DNA from: Bacteroidales bacterium
Lineage (GTDB): Bacteria; Bacteroidota; Bacteroidia; Bacteroidales; Dysgonomonadaceae
Length of the DNA: 9,059 nucleotides
Assembly (NCBI GenBank): GCA_012798745.1
Contig: JAAZMQ010000020.1
Coordinates: 1 to 9,059 of the forward strand
Direction of reading: 5' to 3'
The notes beneath the pieces were generated by a model. That model did no database searches. It saw only the letters and a list, made by a program, of their open reading frames with translations, and was not told the origin of the DNA. Positions within the stretch are counted from its first letter, which is position 1, and the number at the start of each line of letters is the position of its first letter. Of the stretch, positions 1 through 7,286 are shown in pieces. Position numbers and translations under genes: made by a program.

Positions 1-488
1 GAAAAGAAAATAAGGGAATTTTTCCGGCGGCTGTTGATTTTACAACCGATCTTCATTCTATGGGACAGTGGATACAAGAAGGTGAACGTACCATTTTTGA
101 GACAGTTATATCCATAAAGGAGCCGAACTACAATGTTGAAATTCCTTACGATAACCAAAATCTTGATGGACTTAATTATCTTGCAGGAAAGCGTGTGGAT
201 GAAGTGAATAAAATGGCTGAACTCGGTACACGCATAGCACATGTTGATGGAGGTGTGCCAAACATTCTTATTGAAATTCCAAAATTGGATGAGGAATCCA
301 TTGGCAAACTTATTTACTTTTTCGAAAAAGCTTGCGGAATAAGTGGTTATATTTTGGGTGTGAATCCGTTTAACCAACCGGGAGTTGAGGCATACAAAAG
401 AAACATGTTTGCTTTGCTCGAAAAACCCGGCTATGAAGAGGAAACCAAGGCTATAAAACAAAAATTGTCTACCTTCTATAAAGGGTAG
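1..488 (+). CDS. pgi: Glucose-6-phosphate isomerase, C-terminal part (5' end outside window)
   Basis: Pgi interconverts glucose-6-phosphate and fructose-6-phosphate in cytoplasmic glycolysis and gluconeogenesis. The frame is open from base 3, before the first ATG at 60, so this is the last 161 residues of a gene that begins upstream, not a gene starting at 60. The stretch translated from about base 15 (GIFPAAVDFTTDLHSMGQW) is a highly conserved Pgi segment. The family signature NPFNQPGVEAYK lies at about 363-398; its final lysine (codon 396-398) corresponds to the conserved active-site lysine of the family. The protein ends in KG at a TAG stop. The catalytic glutamate and the sugar-binding half lie outside the window. 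The fragment fits the short bacterial/Bacillus-like form of about 440-450 residues. No frameshift or internal stop is visible. A hairpin follows 53 bases after the stop. Confidence 0.97.
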   Translation, partial: KENKGIFPAAVDFTTDLHSMGQWIQEGERTIFETVISIKEPNYNVEIPYDNQNLDGLNYLAGKRVDEVNKMAELGTRIAHVDGGVPNILIEIPKLDEESIGKLIYFFEKACGISGYILGVNPFNQPGVEAYKRNMFALLEKPGYEEETKAIKQKLSTFYKG

Positions 489-541
489 GGAATTTCAGAT
501 ACATCGTACTGCATTTTTTATAAGTGTGAAAGGATTTATTA

Positions 542-566
542 AGGGGGAAAAACATGGTTTCCCTCT
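542..566 (+). terminator. Intergenic hairpin, possible weak terminator after pgi
   Basis: AGGGGGAAA (542-550) pairs with TTTCCCTCT (558-566), giving a 9-bp stem with one G-T wobble around a 7-base loop. It lies between the pgi stop and the next start. The stem is clear, but no uninterrupted T-run follows, only TACTTTAGTTATT. An intrinsic terminator is therefore plausible but not certain, and it could instead be an mRNA-end stabilising structure. The AT-rich stretch 567-613 behind it holds a loose match (TACTTTAG, 566-573) to the Bacteroidota -7 box. Confidence 0.4.
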
Positions 567-613
567 ACTTTAGTTATTAATTCAATTTTCAATTTTTAAT
601 CGCATATTGTTTA

Positions 614-1372
614 ATGGTAAAACAATTCAAAAAATATCTTCAAACTCATCGTTATCCGAATTTTGATCTTCGTGCTGTTCTTTTTGATATGGATGGCGTA
701 TTATATGATTCCATGCCGAATCATGCTTGTTCGTGGCAACAAACCATGGAAGAATTTGGATTTAAAACGACAAAACCCGAAGAATTTTATTTGCACGAAG
801 GGCGACCGGGAAAATTTACCATAAATATTATTTTTCAAAGAGAATTGGGGCGCGATGCTACTGATGAGGAAATAGAAAAAGTATACAGTCGTAAAACCGA
901 ACTTTTTTCACAATATAACTCAGGAAAAATTATGCCGGGTGCTCGAGAAGTATTGGAGATGGTTAAATCATATGGATTGTTGCCGGTTTTAGTAACCGGT
1001 TCAGGTCAACCGTCGTTGCTGGGTAAACTAGATGAAGATTTTCCCGGTATTTTTACTCCCGATACCATGGTTACGGCTTTCGATGTAAAATTTGGCAAAC
1101 CTCATCCCGAACCTTTTCTTATTGGATTAAAAAAGGGCGGCAATTTGCAACCGAATCAGGCCATTGTAATTGAAAATGCACCTCTCGGCATTGAGTCTGC
1201 CCATAAAGCGGGTATTTTTGTGATTGCTGTAGATACCGGTCCTTTACCCGATTCCGTATTAAAAGAAGCGGGTGCCGATCTTGTATTGGATTCAATGATC
1301 ACACTCAAAGAAAAACTTTCTGATATCTTCTCAATCACTCAATCGATCTATAATGAAGTAAATAGAATATAA
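614..1372 (+). CDS. HAD superfamily hydrolase, beta-phosphoglucomutase-like (subfamily IA)
   Basis: A 252-residue cytoplasmic HAD enzyme that probably acts on a small phosphorylated metabolite, perhaps a sugar phosphate. Motif I is FDMDGVLYDS, with nucleophile D25 and general acid/base D27. S33, H37 and W41 follow at the spacing of T16, H20 and W24 of lactococcal beta-phosphoglucomutase. A helical cap occupies roughly residues 35-105. Motif II is VLVTGSG (T128), motif III is the lysine of GKPHPEPF (K162), and motif IV is ENAPLG (E187-N188). Motif IV is unusual because the typical sequence is E-D-S, so the second Mg-coordinating acid is replaced by Asn. The 18-20 residues before the first beta strand are a short extension; 614 is the only ATG upstream of motif I. 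A promoter-like box downstream suggests nadE has its own transcript. Substrate cannot be read from sequence; mutase and phosphatase activities are both possible. Confidence 0.88.
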   Translation: MVKQFKKYLQTHRYPNFDLRAVLFDMDGVLYDSMPNHACSWQQTMEEFGFKTTKPEEFYLHEGRPGKFTINIIFQRELGRDATDEEIEKVYSRKTELFSQYNSGKIMPGAREVLEMVKSYGLLPVLVTGSGQPSLLGKLDEDFPGIFTPDTMVTAFDVKFGKPHPEPFLIGLKKGGNLQPNQAIVIENAPLGIESAHKAGIFVIAVDTGPLPDSVLKEAGADLVLDSMITLKEKLSDIFSITQSIYNEVNRI

Positions 1373-1430
1373 AATCAAATTAGGATCGAATGATGTCGCA
1401 ATTATCTTACGTTGTACTGTGACAATTTCT

Positions 1431-1438
1431 TATCTTTG
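1431..1438 (+). promoter_or_regulatory. Bacteroidota-type -7 promoter box upstream of nadE
   Basis: TATCTTTG matches the Bacteroidota primary-sigma -7 consensus TAnnTTTG exactly. A TTG at 1412-1414 is the nearest -33 candidate, but the 16-base gap is shorter than the usual 19-21, so the -33 element is doubtful. Transcription would start near 1443-1446, leaving a leader of about 20 bases before the ATG at 1467. This argues against translation from the GTG at 1419, which would lie upstream of the transcript. Confidence 0.6.
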
Positions 1439-1466
1439 TGATAACAACTTTACAAATCTTTTTGCT

Positions 1467-3392
1467 ATGGATATTAATCGGTTTGGATTTATAAGAGTAG
1501 CTGCCGCATCGCCAAAAGTAAAGGTTGCGGATTGTGACTACAATGTTTCAGAGATAAAATCGATGATCAATGAAGCAATCAGAGATCATGTGCAAATTCT
1601 CTGTTTTCCTGAACTTTGTATTACCTCATCTACTTGTGCTGATCTTTTTTTTCAGACAACTTTGCAGAAAAAAGCTATTTCTTCGCTGATGAATCTTACC
1701 GATTTTATGCGGGATAAATCTTCAATAATTGTGATTGTGGGATTGCCGTTACAAGTGAAAAATAGTCTTTACAACGTAGCTGCTGTGATTTCGGACGAAG
1801 GTGTTTTGGGTTTTGTTCCCAAGATATTTATTTCGAACAGTGATAGGTTTTATGGGGAAAGATGGTTTGTAAGTGGAGAAATGTTGACCGATTTTATTGT
1901 GGAAATTAATGGTGAAAATATACCTATCGCACCGGGAGGAACGATTTTTCAAACACCTTTCGGGAATTTCGGTGTCGAAATCTGTAAAGACCTTTGGATG
2001 CCCATACCTCCTTCTTCTCATCTTGCTATGCAGGGGGCCGATATTATTTTTAATCTTTCGGCGAGTAACGAATTGGTTGGAAAGAATAATTATCTTAAAT
2101 CACTGATCTTGCAACAATCGGGACGTTGTTTGTCGGCATATGTGTATTCGTCAGCCGGAAACGGAGAATCGACCACAGATTTGGTTTTTTCAGGTGCTTG
2201 TTTTATTGCTGAAAATGCTACGATGCTTGCAGAAGGTAAACGATTTTCGCTTGAAAATGAGATGATTGTTGCAGATATTGATATTGATGCCTTGCGTAAT
2301 GATCGGATAAAAAATTCTAACTACTTCATACAAAAAGAAAAATCTTGTAATGAGATTATTTGTCATGTTGGTCCGATTTCCGTTCCATTTATGTACCGAG
2401 AAATTAATCCTCATCCGTTTATTCCGTCTAAATCTTTTGAAAACGAAAATTTGAGTGAGGTATTTAACATTCAGGTGCATGGGTTAATAAAGAGGTTGCA
2501 GCATACCGGCATCAGAAAAGTTGTTATTGGAGTGTCCGGAGGATTGGATTCCACGCTTGCCTTTCTTGTGGCAACGAAGTCATTTGATATTCTTGGCATT
2601 CCTCGCGAGAATATATACGGTATTACGATGGCAGGTTTTGGCACAACAGAAAGAACGTATAAAAATGCTGTTATGCTCATACAATCAGTCGGGGCAACGC
2701 TAAAAGAGATTCCTATTGTGGATTCAGTAAAACAGCACTTTAAGGATATTGAATTTGATGAGAAGGATCATAGCGTTACTTTCGAAAATGCTCAGGCGCG
2801 CGAACGTACGCAGATTCTTATGGATTATGCCAACATGATTGGCGGATTGGTTGTGGGTACGAGCACGTTATCGGAACTGGCATTAGGATGGACTACCTAC
2901 AATGGTGATCACATGTCGATGTACAGTATAAATGCCGGTGTTCCAAAAACATTAGTGAAATCTCTTGTACGTTGGATAGCTGAAACCCAAATGGAAGGAT
3001 CCATCAGAGAGATTTTGAACAATATTCTTGCAACACCATTCAGTCCCGAATTGTTGCCGGCCGATGAAAAAGGCGAAATCATCCAAAAAACCGAGGATGT
3101 GGTAGGTCCGTACGAATTGCATGATTTTTTTCTCTATCGCATGTTTCGTTATGGAGACGATCCCAAACGAATTGTTTTTCTTGCCGGTCAAGCTTTTAAA
3201 AATAAATATTCCACGGAAGAGATTGTAAAATGGTTAAAGGTATTTTACAAGCGTTTTTTTTCTCAGCAATTTAAACGTTCCTGCTTGCCGGATGGTCCTA
3301 AAGTCGGCTCTGTTAATTTGTCGCCTCGTAGCGATTGGCGCATGCCGAGCGATGCAGAGGTAAAGATATGGTTAGAGCAATTGGAAAACTAG
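1467..3392 (+). CDS. nadE: Glutamine-dependent NAD+ synthetase
   Basis: NadE makes NAD+ from nicotinic acid adenine dinucleotide, ATP and glutamine-derived ammonia, the last step of NAD biosynthesis. The 641-residue protein has the two-domain glutamine-using architecture. The N-terminal nitrilase-fold glutaminase (about 1-290) shows the Glu-Lys-Cys triad: E49 in FPELC, K119 in FVPK and C173 in EICKDLW. The C-terminal ATP-pyrophosphatase synthetase (about 335-640) has the PP-loop SGGLDS at 357-362, then GTSTLSELALGW and a PKTLVKSLVRW segment. Length and motif order are normal for the family. The frame is open from a GTG at 1419, but ATG 1467 is preferred because MDINRFGFIRVAAASP is where family similarity begins and a promoter box lies at 1431-1438. 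The next gene begins 16 bases after the stop, so the two are probably co-transcribed. Confidence 0.96.
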   Translation: MDINRFGFIRVAAASPKVKVADCDYNVSEIKSMINEAIRDHVQILCFPELCITSSTCADLFFQTTLQKKAISSLMNLTDFMRDKSSIIVIVGLPLQVKNSLYNVAAVISDEGVLGFVPKIFISNSDRFYGERWFVSGEMLTDFIVEINGENIPIAPGGTIFQTPFGNFGVEICKDLWMPIPPSSHLAMQGADIIFNLSASNELVGKNNYLKSLILQQSGRCLSAYVYSSAGNGESTTDLVFSGACFIAENATMLAEGKRFSLENEMIVADIDIDALRNDRIKNSNYFIQKEKSCNEIICHVGPISVPFMYREINPHPFIPSKSFENENLSEVFNIQVHGLIKRLQHTGIRKVVIGVSGGLDSTLAFLVATKSFDILGIPRENIYGITMAGFGTTERTYKNAVMLIQSVGATLKEIPIVDSVKQHFKDIEFDEKDHSVTFENAQARERTQILMDYANMIGGLVVGTSTLSELALGWTTYNGDHMSMYSINAGVPKTLVKSLVRWIAETQMEGSIREILNNILATPFSPELLPADEKGEIIQKTEDVVGPYELHDFFLYRMFRYGDDPKRIVFLAGQAFKNKYSTEEIVKWLKVFYKRFFSQQFKRSCLPDGPKVGSVNLSPRSDWRMPSDAEVKIWLEQLEN

Positions 3393-3408
3393 GTAAATCG
3401 ATTTTTTC

Positions 3409-4833
3409 ATGCAACAACTTTTCTCCTTATTTAAAAATTATACCGGAAAATCGAATCCTGAAATTGAGCTTATTCCATCGTCGGGTTCAAACCGGAGATA
3501 TTTTCGTCTAAGAAAAGATAATTTTTCTCTGATTGGGGTTGCGGGAGAGTCCCGAGGAGAAAATCGTGCTTTTATTGAACTGGCCGGACATTTTCACAGA
3601 CAGCATCTAAATGTTCCGCAAGTGGTTGCGGTTTCCAATGATGAGATGTTTTACCTTCAGGAGGATTTGGGAGATGTGATTTTGTTTGATGTAATAAAAG
3701 CAGGTCGTTCTACGGGCGTTTTTAGTCATGATGAAAAAGAGTTGTTGCATAAAACCATTGCATTGTTAGCCGATTTTCAGGTGAAAGGAGCACAAGGCCT
3801 CGATTTTGATGTGTGTTATCCTTTGCCGGAATTCAATCGTCGTTCAATAAACTGGGATTTAAATTATTTTAAATATAATTTTCTGAAAACGACCGGCATG
3901 GATTTTCGAGAAGATTTGTTGGAGGACGATTTCGAAAAGTTTACCGAGTCTTTATTGGAAGACAAAAGTGATACGTTTATGTATCGAGATTTTCAGTCGC
4001 GCAATGTGATGTTGGTGAACGGAAATCCTTATTTTATTGATTTTCAGGGAGGGAGGAAGGGCCCTGTGTATTACGATGTGGCCTCGTTTCTTTGGCAGGC
4101 AAAGGCTAATTTTCCGCCCGACTTGCGCGACGAATTAATTTTGACATACCTTGATTCGTTGAAAAAATATATAGATGTTGATGTGTCGAAGTTTTTGGAA
4201 CGATTGCGTCAATTTGTTCTTTTCCGCACGCTACAGGTATTAGGTGCTTACGGATTTCGAGGATATTTTGAAAAGAAACCCCATTTTATCCAGAGTATTC
4301 CTTTTGCGTTGAATAATTTGCGAGAATTATTGAGAGATGGATTCGATGAATATCCTTATCTTGCAGAAGTGTTAAAAGAGATGACGGAACTCAAGCAGTT
4401 TACCGATGCTAAAAAGCGCGAATTGGAAGTGCGGGTGGTAAGTTTTGCTTATAAAAAAGGAATTCCGGACGATCCTTCGGGTAATGGTGGCGGATACGTG
4501 TTTGATTGTAGGGCTATTAATAATCCCGGAAAATTTGAACGGTATAACAATTTTAATGGCTTAGATGAACCGGTGATTCAATTTCTGGAAGAAGATGGAG
4601 AAATAGTTGAATTTCTTAATACTATTTATCCTTTAGTGGATAATCATGTCAAACGATATATGGATCGGAGCTTTACTAATCTGATGATTGCTTTTGGGTG
4701 TACAGGTGGCCAGCATCGTTCGGTTTATGCGGCACAACACGTTGCTGAACATATTTCCAGGAAATTTGGGGTAAAAGTTGTGCTAATTCATCGGGAACAG
4801 AATTTGGAACAAGAATTTAAAAGTCGAAACTGA
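3409..4833 (+). CDS. AmgK-like amino-sugar kinase fused to a RapZ C-terminal domain
   Basis: A 474-residue two-domain cytoplasmic protein. Residues 1 to about 335 form an aminoglycoside-phosphotransferase-fold kinase. The catalytic loop is YRDFQSRN (D194, N199) and the metal-binding motif is IDFQGGRKGPVYYD (D211). These closely resemble the DFHSRN and IDFQ..RGP..YD motifs of AmgK, the anomeric MurNAc/GlcNAc kinase of cell-wall recycling, rather than drug-resistance kinases. Residues about 340-470 match the RapZ (YvcJ/YhbJ) C-terminal domain: SFAYKKGIP (345-353), YVFDCRAINNPG (363-374), GLDEPV, then the hallmark GCTGGQHRSVY loop (430-440). In E. coli that domain binds glucosamine-6-phosphate and the sRNA GlmZ. 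The RapZ N-terminal Walker-A domain is absent, so the kinase takes its place. The downstream MurU-like gene, 31 bases away, supports an amino-sugar role. Inference: a recycling kinase with a built-in amino-sugar-phosphate sensor. Both domain assignments are strong; substrate and regulation are unproven. Confidence 0.9.
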   Translation: MQQLFSLFKNYTGKSNPEIELIPSSGSNRRYFRLRKDNFSLIGVAGESRGENRAFIELAGHFHRQHLNVPQVVAVSNDEMFYLQEDLGDVILFDVIKAGRSTGVFSHDEKELLHKTIALLADFQVKGAQGLDFDVCYPLPEFNRRSINWDLNYFKYNFLKTTGMDFREDLLEDDFEKFTESLLEDKSDTFMYRDFQSRNVMLVNGNPYFIDFQGGRKGPVYYDVASFLWQAKANFPPDLRDELILTYLDSLKKYIDVDVSKFLERLRQFVLFRTLQVLGAYGFRGYFEKKPHFIQSIPFALNNLRELLRDGFDEYPYLAEVLKEMTELKQFTDAKKRELEVRVVSFAYKKGIPDDPSGNGGGYVFDCRAINNPGKFERYNNFNGLDEPVIQFLEEDGEIVEFLNTIYPLVDNHVKRYMDRSFTNLMIAFGCTGGQHRSVYAAQHVAEHISRKFGVKVVLIHREQNLEQEFKSRN

Positions 4834-4864
4834 TTTTTTAATCGTGGCTTAATTTTTTTATATC

Positions 4865-5590
4865 ATGAAAGCGATGATTTTTGCTGCGGGTTTAGGTACA
4901 CGGTTGAGACCGTTAACCGATACAATGCCTAAGGCATTGATTTTGGTAAAGAACAAACCTTTGCTCGAGCATGTGATTGAGAAATTGAAAGCTGCAGGTT
5001 TTGATGAAATTATCATCAATATCCACCATTTTGGGCAGCAAATCATCGATTTCGTTCGGTCGGAAAATTATTTCGGCATTCGAATCGAATTTTCCGATGA
5101 ACGGGAGAGACTTCTCGATACGGGTGGTGCATTAAAAAAAGCCGCATGGTTTTTTGACGACGGGATGCCTTTTCTTATTCACAATGTGGATATTTTGTCG
5201 AATGTAAATTTGAATGAATTGTATGAATTTCATAAAAAACATGCTTATTTAGCGACTTTAGTGGTTAGTCCACGTAAGACATTCCGTAATTTACTATTTG
5301 ATGAAAATAAGTTGCTTAAAGGTTGGATAAACACCAAAACAGGAGAAAAACGATCACCTGTTACCGATTTTGACCCGGTACAATATACTGCATTGGCTTT
5401 TTCCGGCATTCATGTTTTAGATCCTGTTGTTTTTAATTTTATGAACAATTTTCCGGAGAAATTTTCAATTATAGATTTCTATCTTTCTATTTGTAATCGA
5501 GAGAAGTTGTGTGGATATGTCCCTTCGAACTTACAATTAATTGATGTTGGAAAGCTTGATTCGCTTTCTCAAGCCGAGAAAATACTTTAA
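4865..5590 (+). CDS. murU: Sugar-1-phosphate nucleotidyltransferase, MurU-like
   Basis: A 241-residue single-domain nucleotidyltransferase with a Rossmann-like GT-A fold. The N-terminal signature is AAGLGTRLRPLT (7-18) followed by MPKA with K23, the standard NTP-binding loop. The metal-binding aspartate is D109 in LIHNVD, and TGGALKKA precedes it as in MurU and GlmU/RmlA relatives. There is no C-terminal left-handed beta-helix, so it is not GlmU, and it is about the size of Pseudomonas MurU (about 220-225 residues). The neighbour 31 bases upstream is an AmgK-like kinase, the same pairing and order as the pseudomonad amgK-murU genes. The most likely reaction is MurNAc-alpha-1-phosphate plus UTP giving UDP-MurNAc, which bypasses de novo synthesis and fosfomycin-sensitive MurA. 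The MurU name rests partly on this context; GlcNAc-1-P, hexose-1-P or another NTP remain possible. Confidence 0.78.
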   Translation: MKAMIFAAGLGTRLRPLTDTMPKALILVKNKPLLEHVIEKLKAAGFDEIIINIHHFGQQIIDFVRSENYFGIRIEFSDERERLLDTGGALKKAAWFFDDGMPFLIHNVDILSNVNLNELYEFHKKHAYLATLVVSPRKTFRNLLFDENKLLKGWINTKTGEKRSPVTDFDPVQYTALAFSGIHVLDPVVFNFMNNFPEKFSIIDFYLSICNREKLCGYVPSNLQLIDVGKLDSLSQAEKIL

Positions 5591-5667
5591 TTCTTTGATT
5601 ATTTTTGCTGTGATAAAAATATAAGAAAAATTCAAAGTTCTCATTATTTTTTACACAATTTTTTTTG

Positions 5668-5675
5668 CATCTTTG
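5668..5675 (+). promoter_or_regulatory. Probable -7 promoter box upstream of dnaB
   Basis: CATCTTTG matches the Bacteroidota -7 consensus TAnnTTTG at all but the first base. It sits 54 bases before the dnaB ATG at 5730, downstream of a very AT-rich stretch (5600-5667). No convincing TTTG -33 element lies at the usual distance. It would separate dnaB transcription from the nadE-kinase-murU group. Confidence 0.42.
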
Positions 5676-5729
5676 TAAATAAGTTTGGCATTGATAAAAT
5701 TGAATAAGCAGGTAAAAATCAGTAAAAAA

Positions 5730-7259
5730 ATGGAAAAACAGAACCGTCAACAGAAAGTGAAAGTAGTAGAAAAGCCCGTTCTGATCCCGGATATCGGCAA
5801 ATTGCCACCTCAGGCAAAAGAATTGGAGGAGGCGGTTTTAGGCGCATTGATGCTCGAAAAAGATGCTTATTTTATTATTAGTGACATACTTAAACCCGAA
5901 AGTTTTTATGATCCTTCTCATCAGATGATTTTTGGGGCTATTCAGAACTTAGCCGTTCAACAGAAACCCATTGACGTACTTACAGTGGTTGAAGAACTGA
6001 AAAGACGTGGTGAATTGGATTCAGTTGGGGGAGCGGTGTATATAGCGGAATTGACTGAAAAAGTAGCGTCGGCTGCGCATATCGAATATCACGCTCGTAT
6101 CATTGCACAAAAATATTTAGCACGGCAGCTTATTTCTTTTTCTTCCGAAATTGTTCAGCAGGCTTTTGATGAAACTGTTGATGTGGATGATTTGATGCAG
6201 GAGACCGAAGGCCGTTTGTTTGAAATTTCGCAGCGTAATATGAAGAAGGATGTCGTCCAGATTAATCCTATCATTAAAGAAGCCTTGGATAATCTTCAGG
6301 TCGCTGCAAATCGTAAGGATGGTCTCAGCGGGTTGCGTACCGGTTTTAAAGAATTGGATAAGATGACGTCGGGTTGGCAAAATTCTGATCTTATCATTAT
6401 AGCTGCACGTCCGGCCATGGGGAAAACAGCGTTTGTTTTGTCCATGGCCAAAAATATGGCATTGGATTACGGATATCCTGTAGGGATTTTTTCGTTAGAG
6501 ATGTCTAATGTGCAATTAGTAAACAGATTAATTATAAATGTGTGCCAAATTCGTGGTGAAAACATTAAAAGTGGTCGCCTTACGGATGAGGAATGGATGT
6601 TGCTCGATAAAAATATTAAACATTTATATAATGCACCTATTTTTATTGATGATACACCTAGTTTATCCATATTTGAGCTGAGAACTAAAGCTCGTCGGTT
6701 GGTACGGGAACATGGAGTGAAAGCTATCATTATTGACTATCTCCAATTAATGAATGCCAGTGGTATGACTTTCGGAAGCCGTGAACAAGAAGTAAGTACT
6801 ATTTCACGTTCGTTAAAAAGTTTGGCTAAAGAATTGAATATTCCGGTAATTGCGTTATCGCAGTTGAACCGAAGTCTTGAAAGCCGTCAAGGTAATGAGG
6901 GAAAACGTCCCCAATTGGCAGATCTTCGTGAATCAGGTGCTATTGAGCAGGATGCCGATATTGTTTGTTTTATTCATCGTCCCGAATATTATAAAATTAC
7001 TGAAGATGAAAATGGAAATTCACTCATTGGTGTTGCAGAAATTATTTTGGCCAAACATCGAAATGGTCCTACCGGTATTGCCAGGATGAATTTTGATGGA
7101 GAATATGCACTTTTTCGAGATCCGGTGGAGAGAACGACTTATCGTGAATTTCCTTCAAAAATGAACAAAAGAAATATGACTTCGGTGAAGGAAACCACCT
7201 CTACTGTTCCTAATATTGACGATTTGGTAAATGAAGATAAAGAAGATCTCCCGTTTTAA
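5730..7259 (+). CDS. dnaB: Replicative DNA helicase DnaB
   Basis: DnaB is the hexameric helicase that unwinds DNA ahead of the replication fork and recruits primase. This 509-residue protein starts with a basic, Gln/Lys-rich tail of about 25 residues, then the N-terminal helical domain opening with PPQAKELEEAVLGALM and running to about residue 130, then a linker helix and the RecA-like motor (about 190-470). The Walker A motif is RPAMGKT, with K232 and T233. The catalytic glutamate is E257 in FSLEMS. The Walker B aspartate is D336 in IIIDYLQLM, followed by SREQEVSTISRSLK, SQLNRSLE and RESGAIEQDAD. The C-terminus is acidic (DLVNEDKEDLPF), as is common in Bacteroidota DnaB. No intein interrupts it. 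The frame is open from a TTG at 5685, but ATG 5730 gives a normal N-terminus. A small lipoprotein gene begins 27 bases after the stop. Confidence 0.97.
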   Translation: MEKQNRQQKVKVVEKPVLIPDIGKLPPQAKELEEAVLGALMLEKDAYFIISDILKPESFYDPSHQMIFGAIQNLAVQQKPIDVLTVVEELKRRGELDSVGGAVYIAELTEKVASAAHIEYHARIIAQKYLARQLISFSSEIVQQAFDETVDVDDLMQETEGRLFEISQRNMKKDVVQINPIIKEALDNLQVAANRKDGLSGLRTGFKELDKMTSGWQNSDLIIIAARPAMGKTAFVLSMAKNMALDYGYPVGIFSLEMSNVQLVNRLIINVCQIRGENIKSGRLTDEEWMLLDKNIKHLYNAPIFIDDTPSLSIFELRTKARRLVREHGVKAIIIDYLQLMNASGMTFGSREQEVSTISRSLKSLAKELNIPVIALSQLNRSLESRQGNEGKRPQLADLRESGAIEQDADIVCFIHRPEYYKITEDENGNSLIGVAEIILAKHRNGPTGIARMNFDGEYALFRDPVERTTYREFPSKMNKRNMTSVKETTSTVPNIDDLVNEDKEDLPF

Positions 7260-7286
7260 AAATAATTTCAATTGAGGAAAATCAGA

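Noticed and set aside
583..596. Two tandem copies of CAATTTT
   Set aside because: Only two short copies in AT-rich intergenic DNA; expected by chance.
1419..1466. GTG start giving NadE 16 extra residues
   Set aside because: The extra residues do not resemble the family N-terminus, and the exact -7 promoter box at 1431-1438 lies inside this stretch, so the GTG would be upstream of the likely transcript.
1749..3191. Several reverse-strand open frames within nadE, and others opposite dnaB and the LysM gene
   Set aside because: They lie opposite strongly supported genes, show no recognisable domains, and read as shadows of the coding strand.
3409..4420. Antibiotic resistance aminoglycoside phosphotransferase
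   Set aside because: The fold is shared, but the YRDFQSRN and IDFQGGRKGP motifs are AmgK-like, and the RapZ fusion and MurU neighbour point to amino-sugar metabolism.
5593..5637. Possible terminator after murU: CTTTGA/TCAAAG outer arms and TATTTTT/AAAAATA inner arms
   Set aside because: The inner stem is wholly A-T, the arms are separated by unpaired bases, and such pairings arise easily in this AT-rich stretch; too weak to call.
5685..5729. TTG start giving DnaB 15 extra residues
   Set aside because: The ATG at 5730 gives a normal DnaB N-terminus; a TTG start is unnecessary and lies close to the predicted transcription start.
7272..7286. TTG start for the small lipoprotein
   Set aside because: The ATG at 7287 leaves a standard short basic region before the signal peptide and has a purine-rich stretch just upstream.
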